A stretch of 64,000 nucleotides of DNA from assembly GCA_964030475.1 (NCBI GenBank), contig CAXIPT010000065.1, forward strand, positions 17,936 to 81,935. The letters run 5' to 3'. Positions within the stretch are counted from its first letter, which is position 1; each line of letters starts with the position of its first letter. The notes beneath the pieces are model-generated. The model had not been told where the DNA came from. It saw only the letters and a program-made list of their open reading frames with translations, and searched no databases. Position numbers and translations under genes: made by a program. This DNA comes from Tethya wilhelma (lineage: Eukaryota; Porifera; Demospongiae; Tethyida; Tethyidae). Positions 21,413 to 32,581 of this stretch are shown in pieces.

Positions 21413-22770
21413 TATGAAGCCAATCACTAATTATATCAACAATGTCATTGTACTTGCAAATTTTTTTATGTCTGTTAGAATGGTCTTCTGAAGATCTTCA
21501 TACTTATATCCTGAGATATCACTCCACGTTCTTTGAGCTGATGCCACTTGTCAAGCTGTAAAATGCATTCAGACCTCAAACTTATATGAGTTTTCTCTGA
21601 AGAAACAGTAACTTGTTCACTAGCCCTTTTCTTTCCAAAAAATGGCTTATTGGGAGGCACATCCAATGAATCATGCTTTTTAGTGTGAACCATTTGAGCC
21701 CAGCAGTTTAGCTGAACAGAAGTGTATTTTCCAGCGCGCTTTTCTTTTAAGGTTTCTACAATGCTTTCAACAGCACTAAAAACATTGATGAGTGATGCAT
21801 GACCAGAATTTAGCCGTTTTGATGGAGGACAATTGCTTGACTCACCTTGTGACGGATGCTCAGTTCGTTTCTTTACGGTTTATCCACAAAAGGATTCGTT
21901 TCTTAGTTTTGTGCACTTTATACATTGCTACTAAATCAGTGTCAGAGCTGATAGTTGCTTGTTTTCCTTTCGTTCCGTGACCAGGAACAATATATCCAAA
22001 TGAAGTATTGGTATACTCAGCAAACAAGGCACACAGTTTAGACTTGAAACAATCAACAGACGTATACACTTTTTGGTGCCCATTTCATTGATAACAACTT
22101 CTCCTCCTTTGTTGTTTGGATTAATATTAATTGCATAGGTAGCCTGGAAATGAGTAGAGTTTGTTTACTTAGTGACACAATTATATCCCGGAATCCCAAC
22201 GTGGCACATACTTACCATATTGATTTATCTATCCATGACTAAAATTTGAACTTACAGTTTCCTCACTATGAAACAGTAGTTCAACATCTGTAGTTTCAGA
22301 GTCTGACACAACCTCGGACTGACTATCATGATCATTTACTACGCCGGTTTCACTTGAACCAGCCTACAAGCAGAAGCCTGATTATAGCCATCGCAAAACT
22401 GAGTTTCTGAGAAGTCCATATCAAACTGTAAACATTGTCTTGTGACTCAAGAGCTTACGTAAGTAAACGGAACATATACAGTACGGGATCACGGATATTC
22501 GAAGTGAACCGAAAATGACTGTATGTAAACTCCACGTGCTATAAATAATTTATGTTTGTGTTTTAAGCGCTAGTTAAAACTTACTTTAGGAGCTTTTTCA
22601 AAACCACAGAAGACCAGAGAGCCGACTCACCAACGAGATAAGTAAGTCTGCTAAGTAGAATAATGTAGCAGGTGGGCTGCAGTGGCGTGTTTACAGGGGT
22701 GCTCTGGGTGCACGAGCAGTTTGTTAACGTTTCGCCTGCACGCATTTTCCCTATGTTACGTTACGCCTAC
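21413..22770. repeat. Segmental duplication Y, copy 1 (direct repeat of 36402-37796)
   Basis: From ATGAAGCCAATCACTAA to TTACGTTACGCCTAC this block is nearly identical to 36402-37796, with scattered substitutions and a few indels. It carries one decayed minus-strand gene plus about 400 bp of 5' flank. The flank includes the GGATATTCGAAGTGAACCG repeat end and a CAGTGGCGTGTTTAC motif that looks like an hAT-type terminus. Confidence 0.85.
21475..22375 (-). pseudogene. Multicopy gene of unknown function (family Y), copy 1
   Basis: The minus strand encodes an acidic N terminus (GSSETGVVNDHDSQSEVVSD), then TYAININPNNKGGEVVINE, a one-base frameshift, SFGYIVPGHGTKGKQATISS and VHKTKKRILLWINRKETN with a stop. 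After a GTGAG-like boundary follow SAVESIVETLKEKRAGKY, LNCWAQMVHTKKHDSLD, PPNKPFFGKKR and LRSECILQLDKWHQL. The PPNKPFFxxKR and WHxL blocks occur in a multicopy sponge gene family I recall, but no function is known to me. The same frameshift is present in the second copy, so it predates the duplication. Confidence 0.5.
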
Positions 22771-22989
22771 CGGAAGTGACCGTGACAAATCCCCTGGAAG
22801 GCATGCGCATTCAAATTTTCTTTGTTCAATTTAGTAATTGTGTCATCGAGGTTGAACTGTATACTTTGCTCCGGACTTTGTGTTTGATGTGCGCGCCAAA
22901 AGAGAAGAATTTTTGTATAAAAGTAGCTGTATCCAGTATGTTTATTCCTACCACTATCAAGCACCTGAGAAACAGTCAGCAACATCGAT

Positions 22990-23547
22990 CAGACAGGATT
23001 TATGGAGTTCACTAAAACCCAGCGTGGTGCCAGATCTCTACTGTCCCAGGTTTACAGCTACATCATTAACAGGCGAGGAGGAGATGGCACAGTAGTCTAT
23101 TGGAGGTGCACACACAGCCGCAACTCTATGTGCCCAGGAACAATGACCACTGGACCAGCAGATGAGCTAATGAGTGTAAGCAATACCCATAATCATGCCC
23201 CTAGTGAAGCACAAGTTCAAGCCACCAAAGCAGCATCAGGCCAATCCCCCAGCTGTACACAAAGCATCTGACTAGGCTTATACCACTCTAAAGCCTGCTC
23301 TCTACCGCAAGAGGAAAGCAAAGCTTCCTCGACTGCCTCAGTCCTGTAGTCCACTTCAGTGGTGAATGAGCTGAGACCTCTACTGGAGACCAGTTTCTTC
23401 TGAAAGAGGATGGTGACGATGATGACAAAGTTTTTGTCTTTGCCACTGAGGCTGATTTGCGTAGGCTTGGGGAGGCATGTCCGAGGGTTTTCTACTAGAT
23501 CTTTACCATCCACAGCTGTGTCCATTGGATTCATTTGCCATTGGTGT
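22990..23547 (+). pseudogene. FLYWCH-MULE transposase, N-terminal half
   Basis: The frame at 23002 has the FLYWCH zinc finger pattern: FTKTQRGARSLL, INRRGGDGTVVYWRCTHS, CPGTMTT and NTHNHAPSEAQ. After a frame break, 23380-23547 reads FLLKEDGDDDDKVFVFATEA, LRRLGEACPRVFY and HSCVHWIHLPLV, the region leading to the MULE catalytic core. The frame stops exactly where the sequence becomes CTCAGGTGCATTAAGG. The continuation, YCLLPNQRK, is found 25 kb away at 49007. FLYWCH fingers bind DNA in MULE transposases. The copy is decayed, with at least one frameshift and a stop at the expected DGTF position. Confidence 0.7.
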
Positions 23548-23952
23548 CTCAGGTGCATTAAGGACTGGGACTGAACGCGCAATGCGCTTTAATGAGAATG
23601 TTTATGCAAATTATAATGTAAGTGATCACGTGCGCTACCTATAGCCAATTCGCGTACAAGACTCTGAGAATTAACTTAAGAGAAGATGGCTTGAAGTGAC
23701 AGTGCTTCAAGCCATCCACCCCACCCAGCCAGACTAGCTGTCTGAGTGCAAAAAAGTGACTGATTTGCCTCAAACATGACAGACCCGGAGATCACAAAGG
23801 GGGTGCCGCTCTCTTGAAGATAGTAAACACTAGAGACAAAAAAGGTACATACATGACAGTGTAAAAACAACTCGACAACGTTCCGAGTCTCCCGTCAGTA
23901 CTATCATATATAAGTAATTATAGCTCTAGATCTTTTCATACATAAATTTCAG

Positions 23953-25212
23953 TCAAAGAGAGATATGAGAATCCCAACCAAGAATAAGTTTGTTGAGAGT
24001 ATCACATTTCTGTCGAAGTATTTTGTATTCATTGTTTGTAGAACGATCTGGAAAAACACCGTGGTGTTTGAAGTAAGCATGTTCAAACTTAGTAACATCT
24101 TGTGCACCAAATTTGAGTGCACACACTTGCACATGTAACTTAGCTGCAAGTGTGTTGTATTGTTTCAGCCTGACTTGGTTTCATTCGTTTCCTTGTTTTC
24201 TCCTTCAAATAATGTCATAGGTTGTCAAGAGCTGTAAGGTCACTACTGTGAGCATCTCCTATTGCCCTATGAATGACTCTTGCTGTTCCTGTTTGAAAAC
24301 TGACTGCTGATGGCTCTGAACATGCTTCCGGACTAAAAGCCTCAGTATCGGCGTTAAGATCAACTGAGATACAAACACCTGAGTTGGAATCATTGACTGA
24401 CTCAGTTTCCATTTCTTCTGGGAATGAAGGTATGTTGGTTGAAAATAGACTAACAGAAATCATTTTCTTACGGTTGAGAGGGTTCAGTGTTTTATTTAGC
24501 ATTAGAGCCCCGTTTGAAACTTCCATCTTGAGTGTTTGTGTAGATGTTGGTGTTTGTGAAACAGGTGTAGCTGCATATGTAATGCTTTCCTCAGTAGTCA
24601 GCTGTAGTGAGCTAAAAGTTGGCAGCTCTAGAGAGTCAGAAGATGGCAGCTCTTGAGAGTGGGAAGATGACAGCTCTTCAGGGTGGGAAGATGACAGCTG
24701 TTGAGAGCGGGAAGATGGCAGCTCTTCAGGGTGGGAAGACGACAGCTCTTCAGGGTGGGAAGACGACAGCTCTTGAGAGTGGGAAGACGGCAGCTCTTCA
24801 GGGTGGGAAGATGACAGCTCTTGAGAGCGGGAAGATGGCAGCTCTTCAGAGAAGGAAGACGACAGCTCTTGAGAGCAGGAAGACGGCAGCTCTTCTGAGC
24901 GGCAAGACAACTGCTCTTCAGAAAAAAATAAGTCTTACGATTGGTGTGGAAAGCTTCTTGTGCCATTGCAGTTGCCATATTGATCATAGAGCTTAATGAA
25001 AGGAGAAGGCAACATAATGCTTTCATCTTGAGTAATAAGGTTCCAAGATTGAGTATGTCGTGTCAAAACATCTGAGAGACGTTGCCTTCTAAAGTGCATC
25101 AACGATGGCCCTGCTGGCTGAGATTCATCATCACAATCTGAGTCATGAAATATGTACCCATCTTCTGTCTGTTTCCACCAAACATACTCACCGTGTACAA
25201 GAAAAGGACTTA
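23953..25212 (-). pseudogene. Serine/glutamate-repeat gene, decayed or disrupted
   Basis: On the minus strand, 24950-25212 reads SPFLVHGEYVWWKQTEDGY, FHDSDCDDESQPAGPSLMHF and LPSPFIKLYDQYG. One frameshift later comes an array of about 11 eight-residue units (SSSHPEEL and variants), then a Ser/Thr-rich region ending at 24215. A further open stretch (23953-24170) reads LAAKLHVQVCALKFGAQDV and FKHHGVFPDRSTNNEYK and may be the last exon. The GEYVWWxQxxxGYxFHDSDCDDE block is familiar to me from multicopy sponge proteins, but no function is known. Its 5' part is separated by element D; an open stretch at 27370-27460 could be the preceding exon. Confidence 0.4.
24630..24910 (-). repeat. 24-bp tandem repeat within the serine-rich gene
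   Basis: About 11 units of 24 bp such as GGAAGATGACAGCTCTTCAG. Because the unit is a multiple of three with no stop in several frames, long frames open on both strands (Ser/Glu-rich on one, Leu-Lys-Ser-Cys or Ala-Leu-Glu on others). Only the Ser/Glu frame connects to flanking protein-like sequence. Confidence 0.85.
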
Positions 25213-25293
25213 TAGAGTAAGCGATCAATGCTCGGACACCATCAATTATCGGACGCTATTCTGACTTACCTGTGGGCGTTGCTGCTTCGAGAC

Positions 25294-25794
25294 TATTCCC
25301 AGTACGGTAGTACTGGGTACACAGGATTGGCACGTTAGCGCAATATAAATATTCACGCGAATAACTCTGCAAAAACTGAGCGCTTAGCACTAAAAGGCTT
25401 CTTAAGCTACACTTTAGCTCTTTCTCTTTCTAATGAGCCCAAAAACATGGCCTAAAACCATCGCTAAAGTAACAAACACAAACATGCCAAACCTCCAATT
25501 TTCTCCATCTTCTTATTCTTCTTCTCCTTCTTCTTCTTTTATCTTGGCTTAACTTTTCTCAGAGACTATTCAATTTCAGAAGCTGATTCTTGAACGAATG
25601 AACTTGGTTTCTTCCGGGACAGTCGCTTTTGCCATCGGTTTTTAGCGCCTCTCATTGAGTAGCTAGATACAAGGCGAAAAGTGCCTCCTCCATATGGCCG
25701 CCATTAATTTCTACACTCATGCATAATTCATTAGCTTCTAGAACATTCGAATTGAGGACCCTTTCCACACACAAAAGTGTGCGTTATTTGGAAT
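25294..25794 (-). mobile_element. Family A repeat, copy 4 (full length)
   Basis: Runs from the hairpin end ATTCCCAGTACGG to TTATTTGGAATT, with a short CTTCTT tract near 25515-25540. It is followed by the linker GTTGCCTGGAACTATTTTGT shared with copies 6, 9, 12 and 13. It sits inside the left arm of element D. Confidence 0.75.
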
Positions 25795-26070
25795 TAAATG
25801 CACTGAAGTTGCCTGGAACTATTTTGTGATACTGGTTGCTCTTCTTAAGAGATGAATCAGGACTTTGATTATCATAACATATATAGAAAGGCAAGTAAAT
25901 CTTATGATACAGCTCCTGCCTCCAAATGACTGAGATGTGTGTTTCACTTCAGTATCAAGCAGGCTACACAACTTGCCAGTTCAGCAGCCCACCACTGAGT
26001 CTGGCTTGCTAGACTACTGACTACGCACACCAACACAAATTTAATTTGTAAAATTATGGAAAAATGAGAA

Positions 26071-26331
26071 CAAACAAGTAAAAAAACATTGGAAATGTAA
26101 TGAGACACAGGAATGGCTAAATCGTAAAAAGAACGCAAACAAGATGGAATGGCTGTTAGAGTGTGTAAGAAATTCTTCCTGTGGGCAAAATGAGAGACTC
26201 AATAAGGAGATTGTTAAATGCAGCCCATACAGGAAGAATTCTGCACACACTTTAACAGCCATTCCATCTTGTTTGCGTTCTTTTTACGATTTAGCCATTC
26301 CTGTTACATTTCCAATGTTTTTTTTACTTGT
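26071..26331. mobile_element. Family B hairpin MITE, copy 2
   Basis: Palindromic element with arms CATTGGAAATGTAATGAGAC and GAATGGCTGTTA..GAATTCTTCCTGTGGGC and their inverses. It forms the right boundary of the block inserted into element D. It encodes nothing. Confidence 0.75.
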
Positions 26332-27356
26332 TACCATTAGACTGCTCGTGAAAATCTACTCCAGGTTGTGCAAACATCCAGCCCCACCCTCTTTCTGTAA
26401 CGCTTTCTGGCACGATTAAAGGGTGTGTCCGAAATAATCAATAGTCGGCCCAAAAAATCACATCATGGACGGCAGCTCAAAACAACCTAGAAACTTGTGG
26501 TAGAGCTACCCAATCTGGAGATCAGAAAGTTCAGTTCTCTTACTATTAATATTCCAAGAGTGGAGCTGATTGCAGGTAGCAGTGTCTCAAACAAAGCCGT
26601 CATATCATTGAGGTCGAGCGATCCAATATAAAATGGCCAATTTCACTGTTTTACTGAATTTTAGCAATTGCTGTGAAAGTAAGCGATACTTAATAGTATA
26701 GACATATAAAGAAGCTTACCAATAGCTTCTATATGTAATTTCAAGTTGTTTTAGCAGATACTATACCAGTTGTCCATTTATTTCTAAATAGCATCCATAT
26801 AGATTTTTCTTATAGCCTTGTAGGGTGCGATCTTGTTAAACAATTGTCAGAATATTATATACAGCAATATCAAATTACACACAGAAGTTTACAATAAATT
26901 TCTTTTAATGATTATGTACTCAAACTTGCTTGCTTACACATCTAAGTGCCTAAAACCAGTGAAAACGCTAACAATTGATGTTTGACAATCGATTGTTCGA
27001 CCTCAATGATATGATGGTTTCATTTAAGACACTGCTGCCTGCAATCAGCTCCTCTCTTGGAATATTAATAGGAACTTTCTGATCTCCAGATTGGGTAGCT
27101 CTACCACAAGTTTACAGATTGTTTTGAGCTGCCGTCCGTGATGTGATTTTTTAGGCCGACTATTGATTATTTCGGACACACCCTTTAATCATGCCAGAAA
27201 GCGTTACAGAAAGGGGGTGGGGCTGGATGTCTGCACAACCTGGAGTAGATTTTCACGAGCAGTCTAATGGTAATAGTCTCGAAGCAGCAACGCCCACAGG
27301 TAAGTCAGAATAGCGTCCGATAATTGATGGTGTCCGAGCATTGATCGCTTACTCTA

Positions 27357-27682
27357 CCCTTCATTTAAGCTTGCCAACTATGGATTCTTTCCTCATTCAA
27401 AGATTTTGAGATTTCTGTTCCTCTCAGTGTAGTTAAGGATGCCTCAAATTTTAAGGAAGAAAGGACGTAATTAAAGGTTTACCCCTTCGTGTTTAAACTA
27501 TACTTGGTGACTGGAAGACCAAACTTAATAACCATCGTATTTTTATTTTATTGGATACAAATTGTGAAAATGAAATAACGCTTGTGGGCGTGGCTACAGA
27601 CAAAAATACGTTCTTTTGTGAATGCAGAGCTGAATGTTTATTTGAAGAGGCATTTTTTCCCCTTATCTAGTACATCTTAACC
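27357..27682. other. Stretch with one weak possible exon
   Basis: A minus-strand open segment near 27370-27460 (for example FEASLTTLRGTEISKSLNEE) ends near the D boundary. It could be an upstream exon of the serine-rich gene at 23953-25212. The rest shows nothing recognisable. Confidence 0.25.
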
Positions 27683-27801
27683 ATTCCCAGTACGGTAGTA
27701 CTGGGTACACAGGAATGGCACGGAGGCCCCATTAGCACAATACAAATATTCACGCGAATAACTCTGCCAAAACTGAGCGCCTAGCACTAAAAGGCTTCTT
27801 A
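27683..27801 (-). mobile_element. Family A repeat, copy 5 (hairpin-end fragment)
   Basis: Begins ATTCCCAGTACGGTAGTACT and breaks off after AAAAGGCTTCTTAA. Confidence 0.7.
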
Positions 27802-28387
27802 ACCGATTACGCGCGAAGTACGCACATTTGCATACTATGACCTTTAGCACTATTGTTTAGACGACGCGTCTAAGCACTGAACTCTGAACTTTCTGCACAA
27901 ATAGGTAAAGTACCTCTCTACTAAAATACAAAGTTTGAGGTGCAACTCTTGAAGGGGTGTGGCTGTAGCAATAGCTAAGCGACTAGAGGTCATGATCGAC
28001 GCGATCACGATAGTGATGTTTATAGCGGCATTTTTTCTACAGCCTTTCAAAGGCCAAGCTTCAAAGTTGCTACGTAGGTGCAGGGATAATTAGGCTATAT
28101 AGCTATAGCATCGCTTTTGTGAGTGTTGCTGCCTAGCTACAAAAAAAGCCTAAGACGGCGAAAAATTTATTTAGCGTATTCGACGATCAGACCATTCCGT
28201 ACTTTGGCCCTTTTTTTACAGCTAAAAGCACTACTAGAGCAGTGAGGCTTGCATCATAGTTAGTATAAAAGTTGCTCAGCTCCATCATAAAAGAAACAGA
28301 GTCCAAACTGTTTTTGTAAAGAAAATATTAAAATAATGCGTAGCCACTCGAAATTTTTAATTAACTTCAAATTTATGTGTAATCGGT
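27802..28387. other. Non-coding stretch sharing sequence with 46930-47110
   Basis: The blocks CTACGTAGGTGCAG, TAGGCTATA, ATCGCTTTTGT and AAAAAAAGCC occur in the same order at 46960-47045, indicating a diverged shared repeat. No coding region is seen. Confidence 0.5.
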
Positions 28388-28766
28388 TAAGCTACTATAT
28401 AGCCCTTTCCTTTCTAATGAGCCCAAAAACATGGCCTAAAACCATCGCTAATGTACCAAACCTCCAATTTTCTCCATCTTCTTCTTCTTCTTCTTCTTCT
28501 TCTTCTTCTTCTATCTTCTCACGCCATATCTCAAAGACCATTCACTTTTAGAAGCTGATTCTTGAACGGATGAAGTTGGTTTCTTTGTCTTCAATCGCTT
28601 TTGCCATCGGTTTTTAGCGCCTCTCATTGAGCAGCTAGATACAAGGCAAAAAGCGCCTCCTCCATATGGCCGCCATTAATTTCTACACTCATGCATAATT
28701 CATTAGCTTCTAGAAAATTCGAATCGACGACCCTTTCCACACACAAAAGTGTGCATTATTTGGAAT
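28388..28766 (-). mobile_element. Family A repeat, copy 6 with (CTT)n tract
   Basis: Lacks the hairpin end but has the body, a CTT/TTC tract of about 11 units at 28478-28511 and the TTATTTGGAATT end. The shared linker follows (28767-28848), then copy 7, so A and linker repeat in tandem. Confidence 0.7.
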
Positions 28767-28848
28767 TAAAAACAAGTTGCCTGGAACTATTTTGTGATAC
28801 CTGGATGCTCTTGCTCTTCTTAAGAGATGAATCAGGACTTTGATTAAC

Positions 28849-29059
28849 ATTCCCAGTACGGTAGTACTGGGTACATAGGAATGGCACGGATGGCCCATTA
28901 ACGCAATACAAATATTCACACTAATAACTCTGCAAAAAATGAGTGCTTGGCACTATAAGGCTTCTAAAGCTACTTTATAGCTCATTCTCTTTCTAATGAG
29001 CCTAAAAACATGGCCTAAAACCATCGCTAAAGTATTTAACTAAAATATGCCAAACCTCC
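28849..29059 (-). mobile_element. Family A repeat, copy 7 (cut by assembly gap)
   Basis: Starts ATTCCCAGTACGGTAGTACT and runs into a 42-base N gap at 29060-29101. Confidence 0.7.
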
Positions 29060-29101
29060 NNNNNNNNNNNNNNNNNNNNNNNNNNNNNNNNNNNNNNNNN
29101 N
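29060..29101. other. Assembly gap
   Basis: Forty-two N bases. Further single N bases occur at 34690, 37989, 42714, 45767, 53579 and 56840, often at microsatellites or palindrome centres where assembly is difficult. Confidence 0.95.
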
Positions 29102-29528
29102 ACTCAAACTTGCTTGCTTACACATCTAAGTGCCTAAAACCAGTGAAAACGCTAACAATTAATGTTTGATAATCGATTGTTCGACCTCAATGATATGACG
29201 GTTTCGTTTAAGACACTGCTGCCTGCAATCAGCTCCTCTCTTGGAATATTAATAGCAAGAGAACTGAACTTTCTGATCTCCAGATTGGGTAGCTCTACCA
29301 CAAGTTTACAGGTTGTTTTGAGCTGCCGTCCGTGATGTGATTTTTTGGGCCGACTATTGATTATTTCGGACACACCCTTTAATCGTGCCAGAAAGCGTTA
29401 CAGAAAGGGGGTGGGGCTGGATGTTTGCACAACCTGGAGTAGATTTTCACGAGCAGAGCAGCAACGCCCACAGGTAAGTTAGAATAGCGTCCGATAATTG
29501 ATGGTGTCCGAGCATTGATCGCTTACTC
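29102..29528. mobile_element. Foldback-like element D, copy 2 (right half)
   Basis: Nearly identical to 26920-27354, ending GATCGCTTACTC with TA following. It lacks the TCTAATGGTAATAGTCTCGA stretch present in copy 1, leaving GCAGAGCAGCAACG. The left half is lost in or before the N gap. Confidence 0.75.
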
Positions 29529-29563
29529 TAGTACTCTCTTCCCATGTTGAGTTCCTCATGTTG

Positions 29564-29684
29564 CCCATAGGAAGAATTCTTTACACACTCAAACAGCCAT
29601 TCCATCTTGTTCGCTTCCTTTTTTACGATTTTGGCCATTCCTATGTTTCATTACATTTCCAATGTTTTTTTCACTTGTTTGTTC
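29564..29684. mobile_element. Family B hairpin MITE, copy 3 (right half)
   Basis: Contains CCATAGGAAGAATTC, CAGCCATTCCATCTTGTT, TTACGATTTTGGCCATTCC and TTACATTTCCAATG. Only one arm remains. The next 290 bases (29685-29976) hold nothing recognisable. Confidence 0.65.
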
Positions 29685-29976
29685 ACATTTTTTCATAATT
29701 CTACTAATTACATTTGAGTTTGTGTGTATATGGTAGTTACTTCTACACTAATAGTCTATCAGCATTGATATTATAGTTAGCTTTACTGATCAGTGTTATC
29801 TTAGGAGGCTGGAGCTGTAATTTACTTGCTTTGTTCATCTTCTTATAATGACAACTATGTAACAAAGTAGTCTACTCACTTAAATATTTAAGACTGAAAG
29901 GTAACTGGTTACAAAGACTTCAGCACAACCAGAAATCTTCAGGTAAAACAGCTACAGATAGGCAGCGAATATTCGG

Positions 29977-30466
29977 ATTCCAAATAATGCACACTTGTCT
30001 AACTGGAAAAGGGTCGTCAATTTGATTTCCCTCGTAGCTAATGAATTATTCATGAGCATAGAAATTAATGGCTACCATACGGAGAAAGCGCTTTTTGTCT
30101 TGTATAGAGACATACAAAAACGATGCCAAAAGGACCTGAAGACAAAGAAACCAAGTTTATTCATTCATGAATCAGCTTCTGAAAGCAAGCGGTCTCTGAG
30201 AAAAGTCATGCCAAGATAGAAGAAGCAGAAGAAGAAGAAGAAGATGGAGAAAATTGGAGGTTTGGCATAATTTAGTTAAGTACTTTAGCAATGGTTTTAG
30301 GCCATGTTTTTAGGCTCATTAGAAAGAGAATGAGCCAAACTGAAGCTTTAGAAGCCTTATAGTGCCAAGCGCTCATTTTTTGCAGAGTTATTCGCGTGAA
30401 TATTTCTATTGCGCTAATGGGGCATCCGTGCCATTCCTATGTACCCAGTACTACCGTACTGGGAAT
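29977..30466 (+). mobile_element. Family A repeat, copy 8 (full length)
   Basis: Complete plus-strand copy from ATTCCAAATAATGCACAC to the hairpin end TACCGTACTGGGAAT, with a short GAA tract at about 30220-30245. It directly abuts duplication X copy 2. Confidence 0.8.
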
Positions 30467-32130
30467 ATGCTGTTTGTCGGCTTGTCAATCCTTTAGCATT
30501 ACATTGTGAATGTTTTATTCGAAAATTTGTTAGTTTAACTATATTCGCGCATATATTCTATTTAAGTGAAAGAAAGTTTTCATGTGAATTTGAAAGCTCA
30601 GTAAACTTTGCTAAGTGATGTAAAAGCTTGACAAAGGATACCTGTACTAGTTTAGAGCTTGGACATAAGTTTTTTTTTGTATCAAGAAGAGTTTTCTCCT
30701 CTAAGAAGAATGGCCATGAAATACTCCAGATGATAAGAGTTTAAACTCTTGAGACTTTTGATATCTAATTACTGCTTAGTGTGTTGTAAGTTTTTGTTTC
30801 AAAAGACTTCTATGATAGTACAGCCTATTGCATACAAAAACTTGATTTTGTCATATGAGCCCAAATGACCCCTTTTCCGAGTCTCAAACGCAAATATTGA
30901 GAAATTTGCTGAGTACATTCATATGCAGCAGCCAAAATTATTATTGGCAGACTTAAATTTGACAATTTGGACTTTGACCTTCAAACCATCAACTATTCCC
31001 GTCAATATTTCCGGTTATACATAAAGTATGCATTCTATACGGTCAGAAATATTGACGGTCATGAAGTGCCAAAGTTTAAATGGTCAAATTTAAATTTGCC
31101 ACTGTGTATACATGCAGTTCATGCACATACATAAATTCTTCAGCATGCATGTGGTATGAGTGTATGATGTGTCAATTCTGTTAGATATTTCAAATCTCCA
31201 ACTTCCTCCTAAAATGAAGAAACGTGGACGTCCGAAAGGGAGCGAGTTAACAGCTATAGGTTTACCAAAAAAGAAGCATAAAGAGGGTGGACCAATCCCT
31301 TTCATTCTAAAACATCCAAAGGAAAAGGAACAAGGTGTGTTTGTACCACAATACATAACTTGCAGTACTAAGTCTAGTTTGCTTGTGTATATATGCTTAT
31401 TTTTCCTAACATGGACAATGTCATATATTTCAGTCATGCCCTATTCACTTATACAGTTATGTTAGAGTGGTTTGTCTCATCAAGTGATGTAGCCAAAGCT
31501 CTTAATGGTCAACTGATTGAGGAAGAAATGGTAGAAACTATACCAGAAAAAGTCCCTAACTGCTGTATTGATGAGAATGTGAATATGTATTACATCAAGA
31601 AATACTTTACAACAGATGCGTGGAAAGTCGTCACCCAAGTGCTGGAGATCAAACAAAGCCAAGATCTACTATGGAGCTGTCGAGTATGCAACAAAGAATT
31701 TGAAGGGGACACTGCTATTGCTTGTGACTCATGCCTTGACTGGTTTCATCTAGGTTGTGTTGGTTTAAAGTGTGCACCAAAAAGGAAAAAGTGGTTCTGT
31801 AGATTTTGTTGTATGGTTGATTGTGAATAGAGTTTTTTTAATGTGTACATGCAATCTATTAAAATTTAAATTTCCACTTCTTGTTAGCTATTCATACTTA
31901 CTGTTTGTTTTAATGCTACATTGTATAAAGATTAATTTTATAGTGTACAGAGCTGTACTACCTGTCTACTCTGTTATATATAATTTTACTCAAAATCGTG
32001 AGTTTACCACGAGGCCTGACTCTGAACTCGTACTCAGTCGTACCCGCTACGCACTCGTATAGCACTTCACGTGATCTACCAGACGAATAGCGTCTGTTGA
32101 TCGCTTCCGGCACCGGACGAATAGCCACTG
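30467..32130. repeat. Segmental duplication X, copy 2 (inverted)
   Basis: The inverse of 17401-19022. It begins exactly at the family A hairpin end and finishes at the CGGACGAATAGCCACTG junction. It preserves the PHD exons without the 24-bp deletion or the nonsense codon of copy 1. Confidence 0.85.
31214..31830 (+). CDS. PHD-finger protein, two intact 3' exons of the PHD-MULE gene
   Basis: Exon 1 (31214-31334) reads MKKRGRPKGSELTAIGLPKK, an AT-hook-like RGRP motif in a basic region, to a GTGTGT donor. Exon 2 (31457-31830) follows a TTATACAG acceptor, keeps phase (EQ-VMLEWFV) and ends at TAG. Its C-terminal 50 residues form a C4HC3 PHD finger: CRVCNKEF, ACDSCLDWFHLGC, then WFCRFC. PHD fingers commonly bind histone H3 tails and AT-hooks bind AT-rich DNA. 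No catalytic exons precede it, because family A copy 8 lies immediately upstream. It could be a fragment or a small chromatin-binding protein with a new promoter. ATG choice is provisional: the frame is open a little upstream. Confidence 0.5.
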
Positions 32131-32580
32131 CGATAATTAAACTGGCCACGTGGCTGTTTGTGGTAATATTCAGCATGTACTGTACACGATCTAATTATGA
32201 TACGGAGAGTATACGGACCGCCCATAGTTTACCTAGCAACAACTTTATAACCGTTTTTCTAGGAAGCCACGAGTGGAGGCAGGGCTGCTTGCAACAGCTA
32301 TATCTGGAAAACTACTATAGCTATGCGCATCAAATTTTGATATGCGCTACCTAGATATACGTGGAATAGCTAACTCAAAATTCGCGGAAATTCCCAAACG
32401 TCAGGTTTTCGCTTGACAGGTCACATATACACAAACATTAATTATGCATGGCAACGACTTCTTGTTTACAGAAAGAATAATAATACTAGAATGTCATACA
32501 AATATACCTGTACAGATTTGGTGGAGAACATTAGGTAGTACAATACTTTGCTTGATAATTAAGCAGTTGTAAACACATGT
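32131..32580. other. Non-coding stretch
   Basis: No gene or strong repeat seen. Confidence 0.4.
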
Positions 32581-32581
32581 G

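Larger units (their letters stand above)
25215..27354. mobile_element. Foldback-like element D, TA-flanked, split by a repeat insertion
   Basis: The left terminus GAGTAAGCGATCAATGCTCG and the right terminus are inverse copies flanked by TA on both sides. The inverted arms extend about 370 bp once the inserted block 25294-26331 is removed: the left arm resumes at 26332 with ACCATTAGACTGCTCGTG, the inverse of 27250-27270. Internal landmarks include AGGGTGTGTCCGAAATAATC and its inverse. The unpaired middle (about 26620-26985) is non-coding. TA flanks suggest mobilisation by a Tc1/mariner-type transposase. A second partial copy lies at 29102-29528. Confidence 0.75.

Noticed and set aside
26419..27187. 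Separate TTAA-flanked element inside D (AGGGTGTGTCC ends)
   Set aside because: Its arms and flanks are all part of the larger D palindrome, so the symmetric TTAA is expected and does not prove an independent insertion.
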